Source of the DNA: Streptomyces lanatus
GTDB lineage: Bacteria > Actinomycetota > Actinomycetes > Streptomycetales > Streptomycetaceae
Assembly: GCF_014655715.1 (NCBI RefSeq)
Contig: NZ_BNBM01000005.1
Span: forward strand, 62,001 to 126,000
DNA: 64,000 nucleotides
Direction: 5' to 3'
Below the pieces are notes generated by a model. The model did not search any database. It saw only the letters and a program-made list of their open reading frames with translations, and was not told where the DNA came from. The translations under genes were made by a program, and so were the position numbers. Below are positions 1-8,065 of the stretch, piece after piece (within the stretch, counting starts at the first letter, position 1; each line of letters starts with the position of its first letter).

Positions 1-1102
1 AGCCGATGCCGCGGAAGAAGTGCCCGAGCCGCTCGCCCAGCGGGGCGCCGCCGGAGATGGCGTACTCGCCCTTGCCGCCGAGGACCGCGCGCAGCTTGCT
101 GTAGACCAGCTTGTCGAACACCTTGTGCTTGATCTTCAGACCGACGGCCGGGCCGGACGGGGTGTCCAGCGCCTTGCTGTAGGCGATCGCGGTGTCCGCG
201 GCCTTGTCGAAGATCTTGCCTTTGCCGTCGGCCTGAGCCTTGGCACGCGCCGAGTTGTAGACCTTCTCGAAGACGCGCGGCACACCCAGGATCAGCGTCG
301 GGCGGAACGAGGCCAGCTCGTCGGTGAGGTTCTTGATGTCCGGGACGGTGCCCAGCTTGATCGGCGCCATCATGGGCGCGACCTGCACCAGACGCCCGAA
401 GACATGCGCGAGCGGGAGGAAGAGCAGCACGCTGCACTCGCCGGTGCGGAACAGCGGCCGCAGGCGCTCGACGATGTTGCCGCACTCGGCGAAGAAGCTG
501 CGGTGGGTGAGCACACAGCCCTTGGGGCGGCCGGTGGTGCCGGACGTGTACACGATGGTCGCCGGGTCGTCGGCCTTCGCCAGCGAGCTGCGCTCCTCGA
601 CGCTCGCGTCGCTGATGTCCTGCCCGAGCCGCCCGAGCTCCTCCACACCGCCGGCCTCGATCTGCCAGACGTGTTTGAGGGCCGGCAGCTGGTCGCGCAC
701 CGACTCGACGGCCGCGGTGTGCGTGTCCAGCTCCGTGATCATGGCGGTCGCGCCCGAGTCACCGAGGATCCACTGCACCTGCTCCGGCGAGCTGGTCTCG
801 TACACCGGCACGGTGACCGCGCCGGCCGACCAGATCGCGAAGTCGAGCAGCGTCCACTCGTAGCGGGTGCGGGACATCAGGCCGACCCGGTCGCCGGGCT
901 GCACGCCGGCGGCGATGAGCCCCTTCGCGGCCGCGCGCACCTCCGCGAGGAACGTGGTGGCCGAGACGTCCTGCCAGGCACCTCCCACCTTGCGGGCGAT
1001 GACGGCGACGTCCGGGTGCTGCGCGGCGTTTCTGCGGACGATGTCGGTCAGATTTCCGTCCGCAGGGACCTCGTACAAAGCCGGAAGGCTGAACTCGCGC
1101 AA
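1..1102 (-). CDS. fadD: Long-chain fatty acid-CoA ligase, FadD15-like (partial, 3' end outside window)
   Basis: AMP-forming acyl-CoA synthetase of the ANL superfamily; it adenylates long-chain fatty acids and transfers them to CoA, feeding beta-oxidation or lipid synthesis. About 367 N-terminal residues are present and the C-terminal lid domain is cut off by the window edge. The frame shows the adenylate-forming core motif YTSGTTGRPKG followed by CVLTHRSFF, and farther on a GVPRVFEKVY stretch typical of long-chain enzymes. Start: TTG at 1102, read as LREFSLPALYEVP, with GAGGAG about 9 nt upstream. The gene is transcribed away from the metallophosphoesterase; the 295-bp divergent gap carries a palindrome (1228-1241) that could be its operator. 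M. tuberculosis fadD15 sits in the equivalent neighbourhood. Family assignment is secure; chain-length preference is not visible. Confidence 0.93.
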   Translation of the reverse strand, partial: MREFSLPALYEVPADGNLTDIVRRNAAQHPDVAVIARKVGGAWQDVSATTFLAEVRAAAKGLIAAGVQPGDRVGLMSRTRYEWTLLDFAIWSAGAVTVPVYETSSPEQVQWILGDSGATAMITELDTHTAAVESVRDQLPALKHVWQIEAGGVEELGRLGQDISDASVEERSSLAKADDPATIVYTSGTTGRPKGCVLTHRSFFAECGNIVERLRPLFRTGECSVLLFLPLAHVFGRLVQVAPMMAPIKLGTVPDIKNLTDELASFRPTLILGVPRVFEKVYNSARAKAQADGKGKIFDKAADTAIAYSKALDTPSGPAVGLKIKHKVFDKLVYSKLRAVLGGKGEYAISGGAPLGERLGHFFRGIG

Positions 1103-1227
1103 GACTGCTGCTCCTCATAGGGCGCCGGCGCCACGACGTTGTGTGATGCGACGGTGGGTCCAAGGCTCGGGCAAGTGCTCATGGATTCACATGTTGAAAT
1201 CCAGAGCACGACTGGACCGACCGGACG

Positions 1228-1241
1228 TTACCCGCCGGTAT
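1228..1241. promoter_or_regulatory. TetR-type operator candidate upstream of fadD
   Basis: TTACC-CGCC-GGTAT is a near-perfect inverted repeat (one unmatched end base), about 126 bp upstream of the fadD start in the divergent fadD/metallophosphoesterase gap. Its form resembles operators of TetR repressors controlling fatty-acid genes, but no cognate regulator is in the window. Apart from this and a probable -10 for the rightward gene, nothing else is evident in 1103-1397. Confidence 0.35.
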
Positions 1242-1397
1242 GGCTTCTTCGACAGGGGGTCCCGGCGAGATGTTCGCTGCGTCACACGGATTGGTGTCTC
1301 TGCGCGCAGAGTAGTCGAGCGGTCTGACGACTGGCCAGTAACCATGGGTTCGCCCGCCACTGTTCACGTATGCCGCACACGCCTACCCTTGATCGCC

Positions 1398-2195
1398 ATG
1401 GCACCGACACCGACGGGAAACCGCAGGACACGCGTCCATGTGGTCAGCGATGTGCACGGCAACGCCCGCGACCTGGCCAGGGCCGGTGACGGCGCGGACG
1501 CCCTGATCTGCCTGGGCGACCTCGTGCTCTTCCTGGACTACGCCGACCACTCCCGCGGCATCTTCCCCGACCTGTTCGGCGTGGAGAACGCCGACCGCAT
1601 CGTGGAGCTGCGCACCGCCCGGCGCTTCGAGGAGGCGCGCGAGTTCGGGGCCCGGCTGTGGGCCGGAGTCGGCTCGGACCGGTGGGTGGTCATCGAGAAG
1701 GCGGTCCGCAAGCAGTACGCCGAGATGTTCGCGGCCTTCCCGACACCGACGTACGCCACCTACGGCAATGTCGACATGCCGCCTCTGTGGCCGGAGTACG
1801 CCGGACCGGGCACGACGGTGCTGGACGGTGAGCGGGTGGAGATCGGCGGCTGGGTCTTCGGCTTCGTCGGTGGCGGCCTGCGCACGCCGATGCGCACGCC
1901 GTACGAGATCAGCGACGAGGAGTACGCGGCGAAGATCGAGGCCGTGGGGGAGGTGGATGTGCTGTGCACCCACATCCCGCCGGAGGTTCCGGAGTTGGTC
2001 TACGACACCGTGGCGCGGCGCTTCGAGCGGGGCAGCAAGGCACTCCTCGCGGCGATACGGCGCACAAAGCCCCGCTATTCCCTTTTCGGCCATGTCCATC
2101 AACCGCTGGTGCGGCGGATGCGGATCGGGGCCACGGAGTGCGTGAACGTGGGGCACTTCGCGGGGTCGGGCACGCCATGGGCGCTGGAATGGTGA
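1398..2195 (+). CDS. Calcineurin-like metallophosphoesterase
   Basis: A 265-residue protein of the calcineurin-like phosphoesterase superfamily with the canonical metal-binding blocks in order: SDVHGN (about residue 16), CLGDLV (about 35), YGNVD, CTHIPP and FGHVHQP near the C-terminus. GNVD replaces the usual GNHD, so the catalytic His of that block is missing. Substrate unknown. ATG 1398 is chosen because a TACCCT -10-like hexamer lies 8 nt upstream (1384-1389) and no Shine-Dalgarno is present, suggesting a leaderless message. A much longer open frame upstream runs antisense into fadD and is not credible. It stands first in a rightward run with the SRPBCC and ArsA-like genes, although separate promoters are likely. 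Confidence 0.85.
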   Translation: MAPTPTGNRRTRVHVVSDVHGNARDLARAGDGADALICLGDLVLFLDYADHSRGIFPDLFGVENADRIVELRTARRFEEAREFGARLWAGVGSDRWVVIEKAVRKQYAEMFAAFPTPTYATYGNVDMPPLWPEYAGPGTTVLDGERVEIGGWVFGFVGGGLRTPMRTPYEISDEEYAAKIEAVGEVDVLCTHIPPEVPELVYDTVARRFERGSKALLAAIRRTKPRYSLFGHVHQPLVRRMRIGATECVNVGHFAGSGTPWALEW

Positions 2196-2316
2196 GTGAA
2201 ATCGGGACGGCGCAGGTGGGGGTGAACTCCGCTGGTCGGGTGCGCGGTAGCCTTCACGCTGCACACGCGTGCGCAGCACAAATCCCTACCGGCCCGCATC
2301 TGGAGGAGCCACGGCG

Positions 2317-2757
2317 ATGGCGGAACACACCAGCTCGAGCATCACGATCGAGGCGGCACCGGCCGATGTGATGGGGGTGATCGCCGACTTCGCCCGCTAT
2401 CCGGACTGGACCGGCGAGGTGAAGGAGGCGGAGGTGCTGGCGACGGACGCCCAGGGCCGCGCCGAGCAGGTCCGCCTCGTCATGGACGCGGGCGCGATCA
2501 AGGACGACCAGGTCCTCGGGTACACCTGGACCGGCGAGAACGAGGTGTCCTGGACGCTGGTGAAGTCCCAGATGCTGCGGTCGCTGGACGGCTCGTACAT
2601 CCTGAAGCCCGCGGGCGCCGGGTCGACCGAGGTCACGTACCAACTGACGGTCGACGTCAAGATCCCGATGCTGGGGATGATCAAGCGCAAGGCGGAGAAG
2701 GTCATCATCGACCGGGCGCTGGCGGGGTTGAAGAAGCGGGTGGAGTCGGGCAAGTAG
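2317..2757 (+). CDS. SRPBCC (START-like) family protein
   Basis: A 146-residue single-domain helix-grip protein (polyketide cyclase/dehydrase and START-like family). It begins with the typical ITIEAAPADVMGVIADFARYP segment at residues 9-29, followed by alternating beta strands and a long C-terminal helix ending in ALAGLKKRVESGK. Such proteins bind hydrophobic ligands in a central cavity; the ligand cannot be read from the sequence. Start ATG 2317 has GGAGG suitably placed. Its neighbours, an acyl-CoA ligase and an ArsA-like ATPase, are conserved beside the homologous gene in M. tuberculosis (Rv2185c region), which suggests a lipid-related role by inference only. Confidence 0.85.
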   Translation: MAEHTSSSITIEAAPADVMGVIADFARYPDWTGEVKEAEVLATDAQGRAEQVRLVMDAGAIKDDQVLGYTWTGENEVSWTLVKSQMLRSLDGSYILKPAGAGSTEVTYQLTVDVKIPMLGMIKRKAEKVIIDRALAGLKKRVESGK

Positions 2758-2821
2758 GGGCTCGCCCCCAGGGGTACCGCGCAACACGGCACCACCACGG
2801 CGTCCGTTACGGTTCACCCCC

Positions 2822-3991
2822 ATGCGCACCCTCCTGATCACGGGCCCCGGCGGCAGCGGCCGTACCACCGTCGCCGCCGCGACCGCGCTCGCGGCGGCAG
2901 CCGACGGCACCAGAACCCTGGTCCTCAGCGCCGACCGCACCGACACCCTCGGCGCGGCACTCGGCGTACCGACAGGTGCCGCCCCCACCCGCGTCGCCCC
3001 GAACCTCGCCGCCTGGCGCCCCGACGCCGCCACCGGGTTCCGGGACGACCTCGCCGCCTTCCAGGAGCGTGCCACCACCGCCCTCGACCTCCTCGGCGCC
3101 GCACGGCTCGACCCCGAGGAGGTCACCCCCCTCCCCGGCGCCGAGGAACTCGCACTGCTGCGGGCGCTGCGCGACGCCGCGCTCGCCGAGGCCCACGACC
3201 TCCTCATCGTCGACCTGCCCGCCACCCCGCACGCCCTCGCCCTGCTCTCCCTCCCCGAGGAACTGCGCCGCTATCTGCGCCGTCTCCTCCCGCCCGAGCG
3301 GCAGGCGGCCCGCGCCCTGCGCCCGGTCCTCGGCCGGCTGGCCGGCGTGCCGATGCCCGCGGAGTGGCTGTACGAGACCACCGCCCGCTGGGACGTCGAG
3401 CTCGCCGCCGTCGAGGCCGTCCTCGCCGACCGCGACACCGTCGTACGGCTGGTCGCCGAGCCCGGCCCGGCCGGCGCCGACGCCGTACGCGCTGCCACCC
3501 TCGCCCTCGCCCTGCGCGGTCTGCGCCCAGACGCCCTGATCGCCAACAGGGTGCTACCCGAGCGCGAGGCCGGCAGCTGGCTCGCCGGCCCCGTCGCCCA
3601 GCAGCGGAAGGCGCTGGAGGAATGGGGGGAGACGTACGACGTCCGTCCCGTACCCCACCTCGGGCGCGACCCCCGCGGCGCCGACGACCTCGCCGCGCTC
3701 GCCGTGCCCGCCGTCAACGCCTCGTCGTCCACCGTCGAGTGGCCCGTCACCGACCGGCTGGCCGAAGACGGCGTCCTGGTCTGGTGCCTCCCCCTCCCCG
3801 GCGCCGCCCGCGACGAACTCGACCTCATCCGGCGCGGCGACGAACTCGTCGTCACCGCCGGGCAGTTCCGGCGCATCGTGCCGCTGCCGTCCGCCCTGCG
3901 CCGGTGCACCGTGGACGGGGCCGCGCTGCGAGACGGAGAGCTGCGGATCAGGTTCGCGCCGGATCCGGATCTCTGGCCGCGGACCCGGTGA
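2822..3991 (+). CDS. ArsA/GET3-like ATPase with altered P-loop
   Basis: A 389-residue cytosolic protein of the anion-transporting ATPase (ArsA/GET3) family. The N-terminal strand and P-loop read LLITGPGGSGRTTVAAA (residues 4-20). Where ArsA family members usually have KGGVGKTT, both lysines are replaced (Pro and Arg), so nucleotide binding or hydrolysis may be unusual. A DLPATPHAL segment (about residue 130) fits the switch II/Walker B region. The C-terminal 80 residues form a beta-rich extension. ATG 2822 is preceded by TACGGT 8 nt upstream without a Shine-Dalgarno, so translation may be leaderless. The homologous M. tuberculosis gene (Rv2184c) also follows an SRPBCC gene. Client or substrate unknown. 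Confidence 0.83.
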   Translation: MRTLLITGPGGSGRTTVAAATALAAAADGTRTLVLSADRTDTLGAALGVPTGAAPTRVAPNLAAWRPDAATGFRDDLAAFQERATTALDLLGAARLDPEEVTPLPGAEELALLRALRDAALAEAHDLLIVDLPATPHALALLSLPEELRRYLRRLLPPERQAARALRPVLGRLAGVPMPAEWLYETTARWDVELAAVEAVLADRDTVVRLVAEPGPAGADAVRAATLALALRGLRPDALIANRVLPEREAGSWLAGPVAQQRKALEEWGETYDVRPVPHLGRDPRGADDLAALAVPAVNASSSTVEWPVTDRLAEDGVLVWCLPLPGAARDELDLIRRGDELVVTAGQFRRIVPLPSALRRCTVDGAALRDGELRIRFAPDPDLWPRTR

Positions 3992-4048
3992 AGCAGGCAC
4001 GCCCGTTCGGGTAACGTCGTAGGGACGAACCGTAGTCAGGAGTCCGTC

Positions 4049-4555
4049 ATGAGCGAAGAGCTCCCCCCGTCCGAGGGCACCGAGCAGGAAGCCGTCGACG
4101 AGGTACGGGCGAGCGACGCCGACGCCTGGTCGACGGCGTGCGCCGAGGACCTCGCGGCGGAGAAGGCCCGCCGCCGCGCCCAGTACGGGCCGCAGCCGGG
4201 GTCGGCCGCCGAGGAGCTGCGCAAGCTCGTCGACGCCGTCGCGGACAAGCTGTCGACCCTCCAGTCCCCGCTGCTCGGCGCGGTCGCCGGACCCGCCGCC
4301 CAGCAGGTGGTCAAGCAGGTCGTGGATCAGGCCAAGGCCGCCGTCGAGCCCGTCATCGACCGCAACCCTGACGTCTTCGACCACCTCGCCGCGGCCGGCA
4401 ACGAACTGCTCGCCGCGTACCGCTCCGCGGTCCAGAACCAGGAACAGCGCTGGACGGGCGGCACGAAGGACGCCCGGGAAGTGGACGAACTCCACGACGA
4501 CAAGCGCGACCCCGGCGAGGACACCGGCCCGGGCCAGCGCATCGATCTGGACTGA
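4049..4555 (+). CDS. DUF5304 family protein
   Basis: A 168-residue acidic, mostly helical soluble protein without membrane segments. It has an Asp/Glu-rich N-terminus, a central amphipathic stretch (residues 50-105, AAEELRKLVDAVADKL to QQVVKQVVDQAKAAVEP) and a charged C-terminal tail. It matches the actinobacterial DUF5304 proteins that follow ArsA-like genes. Function unknown. ATG 4049 has AGGAG about 8 nt upstream; a TAACGT -10-like hexamer lies near 4012, so it may have its own promoter in the 57-bp gap after the ATPase gene. Confidence 0.8.
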   Translation: MSEELPPSEGTEQEAVDEVRASDADAWSTACAEDLAAEKARRRAQYGPQPGSAAEELRKLVDAVADKLSTLQSPLLGAVAGPAAQQVVKQVVDQAKAAVEPVIDRNPDVFDHLAAAGNELLAAYRSAVQNQEQRWTGGTKDAREVDELHDDKRDPGEDTGPGQRIDLD

Positions 4556-4666
4556 CGGAGCGAGACTCCCTCCTCGGGCCCGTCCGCCGGGCGGACGACG
4601 GGAACCCGGCGGCAGGGCCTCGGGTACGGTTGGCCGTAGCGGGGCTCGACCGAAACTGAGGGATTC

Positions 4667-5620
4667 ATGGGACTCACCATCGGCGTCGACATCGGCGGTA
4701 CCAAGATCGCGGCCGGTGTGGTCGACGAGGAAGGCAACATCCTCTCGACCCACAAGGTGCCGACCCCGGGCACGCCCGACGGGATCGTGGACGCCATTGC
4801 CTCCGCCGTCGAGGGAGCGCGGGCCGGGCACGAGATCGTCGGCGTGGGCATCGGCGCGGCCGGTTATGTGAACCGGCAGCGCTCGGAGGTCTACTTCGCG
4901 CCGAACATCGACTGGCGCAACGAGCCGCTGAAGGAGAAGGTCGAGGCCCGCGTCGGCCTCCCCGTCGTCGTGGAGAACGACGCCAACGCGGCCGCCTGGG
5001 GCGAGTACAAGTTCGGCGCCGGCAAGGGCCACCGCAACGTCATCTGCATCACCCTCGGCACCGGCCTCGGCGGCGGCATCATCATCGGCAACAAGCTGCG
5101 CCGCGGACACTACGGCGTCGCCGCCGAGTTCGGCCACATCCGGATGGTCCCGGACGGGCTGCTGTGCGGCTGCGGCAGCCAGGGCTGCTGGGAGCAGTAC
5201 GCCTCCGGCCGTGCCCTCGTGCGCTACGCCAAGCAGCGCGCCAACGCCACCCCCGAGAACGCCGAGATCCTGCTCGGCCTCGGCGACGGCAGCCCCGAGG
5301 GCATCGAGGGCAAGCACATCTCCATGGCCGCCCGCCAGGGCGACCCGGTCGCCGTCGACTCCTACCGCGAGCTCGCCCGCTGGGCCGGCGCCGGCCTCGC
5401 CGACCTGGCCTCCCTGTTCGACCCCTCCGCCTTCATCGTCGGCGGCGGCCTCTCCGACGAGGGCGAACTTGTCCTCGACCCGATCCGCAAGTCCTACAAG
5501 CGCTGGCTGGTCGGCGGCAACTGGCGCCCGGTGGCGGATGTGATCGCCGCCCAACTGGGCAACGAGGCGGGGTTGGTGGGCGCGGCGGACCTGGCGAGAG
5601 AGCCCGACCCGATCATGTAA
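4667..5620 (+). CDS. glkA: Glucokinase, ROK family
   Basis: ATP-dependent glucokinase of the ROK family, 317 residues, phosphorylating glucose to glucose-6-phosphate. In S. coelicolor this enzyme is also the key mediator of carbon catabolite repression. Visible features: the N-terminal phosphate-binding loop GVDIGGTKIAAG (residues 5-16), VENDANAAAWGEY (about 103), the GTGLGGGI loop, and the ROK zinc/signature block EFGH...CGCGSQGCWEQYASG with three Cys plus His as zinc ligands. Length is typical. Start ATG 4667 follows GAGGGATTC. It is separated from its neighbours by about 110 bp on both sides and is probably monocistronic. Confidence 0.96.
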   Translation: MGLTIGVDIGGTKIAAGVVDEEGNILSTHKVPTPGTPDGIVDAIASAVEGARAGHEIVGVGIGAAGYVNRQRSEVYFAPNIDWRNEPLKEKVEARVGLPVVVENDANAAAWGEYKFGAGKGHRNVICITLGTGLGGGIIIGNKLRRGHYGVAAEFGHIRMVPDGLLCGCGSQGCWEQYASGRALVRYAKQRANATPENAEILLGLGDGSPEGIEGKHISMAARQGDPVAVDSYRELARWAGAGLADLASLFDPSAFIVGGGLSDEGELVLDPIRKSYKRWLVGGNWRPVADVIAAQLGNEAGLVGAADLAREPDPIM

Positions 5621-5733
5621 GGGGCTTTTACTGGTCCCACCTGGGGGCGCGGGGCAGTGCGCGACAAGCCACGAACAACCGGCACTCGCGCACTCACCTC
5701 GCGCCCCGAGTCATTGGGCGTACATTCGCTGAC

Positions 5734-6480
5734 ATGCCGCCGCTCCCTGAGTCCCACACAGACCCCGACGGTTCAGCCATCATCCGCGTCCTGAGCTACA
5801 ACATCCGCTCGATGCGCGACGACACAGGTGCCCTCGCCCGCGTCATCAGCGCCTGCGATCCCGACCTGGTCCTCATCCAAGAAGCCCCCCGCTTCTTCCG
5901 CTGGCGCAAGAAACTCGCCCGCCTGGCCCGCGCCGCGAACCTCGTCATCCTCACCGGCGGCGCCACAGCCACGGGCCCGGCGATCCTGTGCAATCTGAGG
6001 GCCACCGTGGAGCGCACGGAGGACGTCCTCCTCCCGCTCACCCCCGGCCTGCACCGACGCGGTCTCGCCACGGCAGTGGTCCGCTTCGGCGGCGCCCGCC
6101 TCGGCGTCATCAGCTTTCACCTCAGCCTCCGGGCCGACGAGCGCTACGAGCAGGGCGGCATGCTCCTCGACCGCCTCGCGGGCCTGGGCGTGGAACACGC
6201 CATCGCGGGCGGTGACCTCAACGACCGCCCCGACGGCCGCACCTTCCGCCGCCTGGCCGACGGCCTCCAGGACTGCCGGGCCACCGTCCCCTGGGGCACC
6301 GAGAACACCTGGACCCCGGGCGACCCCTATCAGCGCATCGACGCGATCTTCGCCACCAAGGGCATCGAGGTCCTCGGCTGCGGCGTGCCGATGGGGCATC
6401 CCGGTGTGAAGGAGACAGACCTGAGGGCGGCCACGGACCATCTCCCGGTCCTGGCCGCCCTCAAGATCCCGGCGCTCTAG
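5734..6480 (+). CDS. Endonuclease/exonuclease/phosphatase (EEP) family hydrolase
   Basis: A 248-residue Mg2+-dependent phosphodiesterase-fold protein. The EEP active-site blocks occur in order: SYNIRS (Asn), LIQEAP (catalytic Glu), GGDLNDRP (Asp and Asn) and the C-terminal ATDHLPV (Asp-His pair). Substrate (DNA, phospholipid or inositol phosphate) cannot be told. No signal peptide, so presumably cytosolic. ATG 5734 is chosen because TACATT (5721-5726) lies exactly 7 nt upstream with no Shine-Dalgarno, the arrangement of a leaderless actinobacterial mRNA; the frame is open far upstream but overlaps glkA. It converges on the next gene with a 22-bp gap. Confidence 0.85.
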   Translation: MPPLPESHTDPDGSAIIRVLSYNIRSMRDDTGALARVISACDPDLVLIQEAPRFFRWRKKLARLARAANLVILTGGATATGPAILCNLRATVERTEDVLLPLTPGLHRRGLATAVVRFGGARLGVISFHLSLRADERYEQGGMLLDRLAGLGVEHAIAGGDLNDRPDGRTFRRLADGLQDCRATVPWGTENTWTPGDPYQRIDAIFATKGIEVLGCGVPMGHPGVKETDLRAATDHLPVLAALKIPAL

Positions 6481-6502
6481 AAAACCCGTAAGTGCCGGTG
6501 TG

Positions 6503-7117
6503 CTAGACGACCGCACCCCGCCCGGGGTCGTCATCACCCTCGTCGTCGGTCTTCATCCGCATCACCAGCGTGGTGAACCCGCCCAGGAACCCGCCGATGC
6601 CGAGCGTGGCCAGCCACCACGTCATGTCCCAGCTGAGCAGCACGGCGAGCAGCAGCAGGACCGGCCCGCCGATCACCGCGAGCCAGGCGAACTTCGCGGT
6701 GGCGTCGGCGGCGGGCAGCGGAGGCGGCTCCGGCGGGACGAAGTGACCCTCGTCGTCGGCGTCGAAGTCCTCCTCGGCCGGCTCGGCCACGCTGTAGTCG
6801 CGGGGGCCGACGCCGGGCGCGAAGGCGATGGAGCTGCCCAGCGGCTTGGCGGGTCTGTCCTCCTCGGGCTCCTCCGAAGGCTCGGCCTTCTCGACCTTCT
6901 CGGCCTTCGGCTCGTCGTCCGTCCCGCCGTTCACGGCGGTTTCCGGCAGCGCCAGGTCTTCGATGGACTTGAACGGTTTGGACCCCGGCGGATCCTTGGG
7001 CTCGTCGCCGTACCCGGCGACGATCGCGGCCCAGGCCGCGTCCTCGTCGAACGGGACGTGCTGCTCCTCGGGCTCGCTGTCCTCGCGCTTCTCGCGGTCG
7101 GAGTCGTGCTCAGCCAC
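6503..7117 (-). CDS. Single- or double-pass membrane protein with long acidic N-terminal region
   Basis: A 204-residue protein of unrecognised function. Residues 1-140 are hydrophilic, acidic and Pro/Glu-rich (probably disordered, cytosolic). They are followed by two closely spaced hydrophobic segments, about residues 145-166 (FAWLAVIGGPVLLLLAVLL) and 168-190 (WWLATLGIGGFLGGF), and a short Asp-rich tail. GTG 7117 is preferred: GGAAGGGA precedes it and it overlaps the 3' end of the hydrolase gene by 8 bp, so the two are translationally coupled. The membrane protein may act with the esterase, but that is inference from coupling only. Confidence 0.75.
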   Translation of the reverse strand: MAEHDSDREKREDSEPEEQHVPFDEDAAWAAIVAGYGDEPKDPPGSKPFKSIEDLALPETAVNGGTDDEPKAEKVEKAEPSEEPEEDRPAKPLGSSIAFAPGVGPRDYSVAEPAEEDFDADDEGHFVPPEPPPLPAADATAKFAWLAVIGGPVLLLLAVLLSWDMTWWLATLGIGGFLGGFTTLVMRMKTDDEGDDDPGRGAVV

Positions 7118-7889
7118 GTGTGGTCGTCCCTTCCTTGCCGACGTCGGTCGCGACCCGGCCGATGAATCCGAGGCTCTCCTCGAAGATCCGGTCCGCGTCA
7201 TGGTCCAACGTCGCCACGTGATAGCTCTGTTCCAGCACGATCTCCGTTACGTCCGTGGACGACACCCGGCTCAGGATCCGGGCCGAATCCACCGCCGGAA
7301 CGGTGTGGTCCTGCCTGCTGCGCACCAGCAGCAGCGGCTGGGTGACCTGCGGCAACTCGCCGTCGACCAGCCGGAAGAAGTTCCGCAGGGAGTGCGCCGC
7401 GTGCAGCGGTACCCGGGCGTACCCGAACTCCACGGCGCTCGGCTTCGCGATGTCGCTGACGATCCCCGGCGCCGTACGGACGAAGTGGCGGGAGACCGGA
7501 AGGGTGTGCGCGGCCAGGCCGTGCACCTTGTTCGCCGGGTTCACGACCAGGACGCCGGCCACGCCGTCCCCGTGCTTCGCGGCGAGCCGCAGGGCCAGGG
7601 CGCCGCCCATGGAGAGGCCGGCCACGAAGACCCGCGCACAGCGGTCGCGCAGCTCGCGCAGGGCCCGGTCCACCTCGGCGTACCAGTCCTGCCAGCCGGT
7701 GAGCGCCAGGTCCTCCCAGCGGGTGCCGTGCCCCGGCAGCAGCGGCAGCGAGACGGTGAGCCCCCGCGCGGCGAGATGCTCCGCCCAGGGGCGCAGCGAC
7801 TGAGGGGAACCGGTGAAGCCGTGGCAGAAGAGGACCCCGACCTCTCCGCCCTCGTGGCGGTACGGCTCGGCTCCAGGAAGGACCGGCAC
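7110..7889 (-). CDS. Alpha/beta hydrolase (carboxylesterase/monoacylglycerol lipase type)
   Basis: A 259-residue alpha/beta hydrolase resembling Est30-type carboxylesterases. The oxyanion HG motif is in FCHGFTGSPQSLRPWAE (about residues 20-36), the nucleophile elbow is GLSMGG, the acid Asp is in SRQDHTVP and the catalytic His is in QSYHVATLDHD near the C-terminus. Start GTG 7889 has AGGAG about 9 nt upstream. Longer in-frame starts up to 8015 lie upstream of the promoter motif at 7971-7992, so they cannot be used by that transcript. Physiological ester unknown. It forms an operon with the downstream membrane protein. The DNA-damage-type promoter element is odd for an esterase. Confidence 0.88.
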   Translation of the reverse strand: MPVLPGAEPYRHEGGEVGVLFCHGFTGSPQSLRPWAEHLAARGLTVSLPLLPGHGTRWEDLALTGWQDWYAEVDRALRELRDRCARVFVAGLSMGGALALRLAAKHGDGVAGVLVVNPANKVHGLAAHTLPVSRHFVRTAPGIVSDIAKPSAVEFGYARVPLHAAHSLRNFFRLVDGELPQVTQPLLLVRSRQDHTVPAVDSARILSRVSSTDVTEIVLEQSYHVATLDHDADRIFEESLGFIGRVATDVGKEGTTTRG

Positions 7890-7970
7890 CTTACGGTCTC
7901 CTGTTCGTGAGAGGGACGGCACGGACGGGCGCGACGACACGGACGACAGCAATGAGTCCAGGTGTGCTTC

Positions 7971-7992
7971 ACCGTACGCGACCGCACTGACA
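7971..7992 (-). promoter_or_regulatory. PafBC/RecA-NDp-type promoter for the alpha/beta hydrolase operon
   Basis: Read on the minus strand: TGTCAGTG (7992-7985), 8-nt spacer, then TACGGT (7976-7971). This matches the actinobacterial DNA-damage promoter consensus TGTCRGTG-N8-TANNNT (RecA-NDp, bound by PafBC). The expected transcript start near 7964 gives a leader of about 75 nt with a proper Shine-Dalgarno before GTG 7889. Confidence 0.5.
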
Positions 7993-8065
7993 CCGACCAG
8001 GGCCGTCGGGCTCATTGACGGTGCCCCGGGTTAAGGTCTGATCGACACATACAGGAGGCACTCGG

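Noticed and set aside
3554..5554. Open frame of 666 codons on the minus strand across the DUF5304 and glucokinase genes
   Set aside because: It is antisense to two well-recognised genes and has the Gly/Ala/Val/Arg-rich composition of high-GC shadow frames; no domain recognised.
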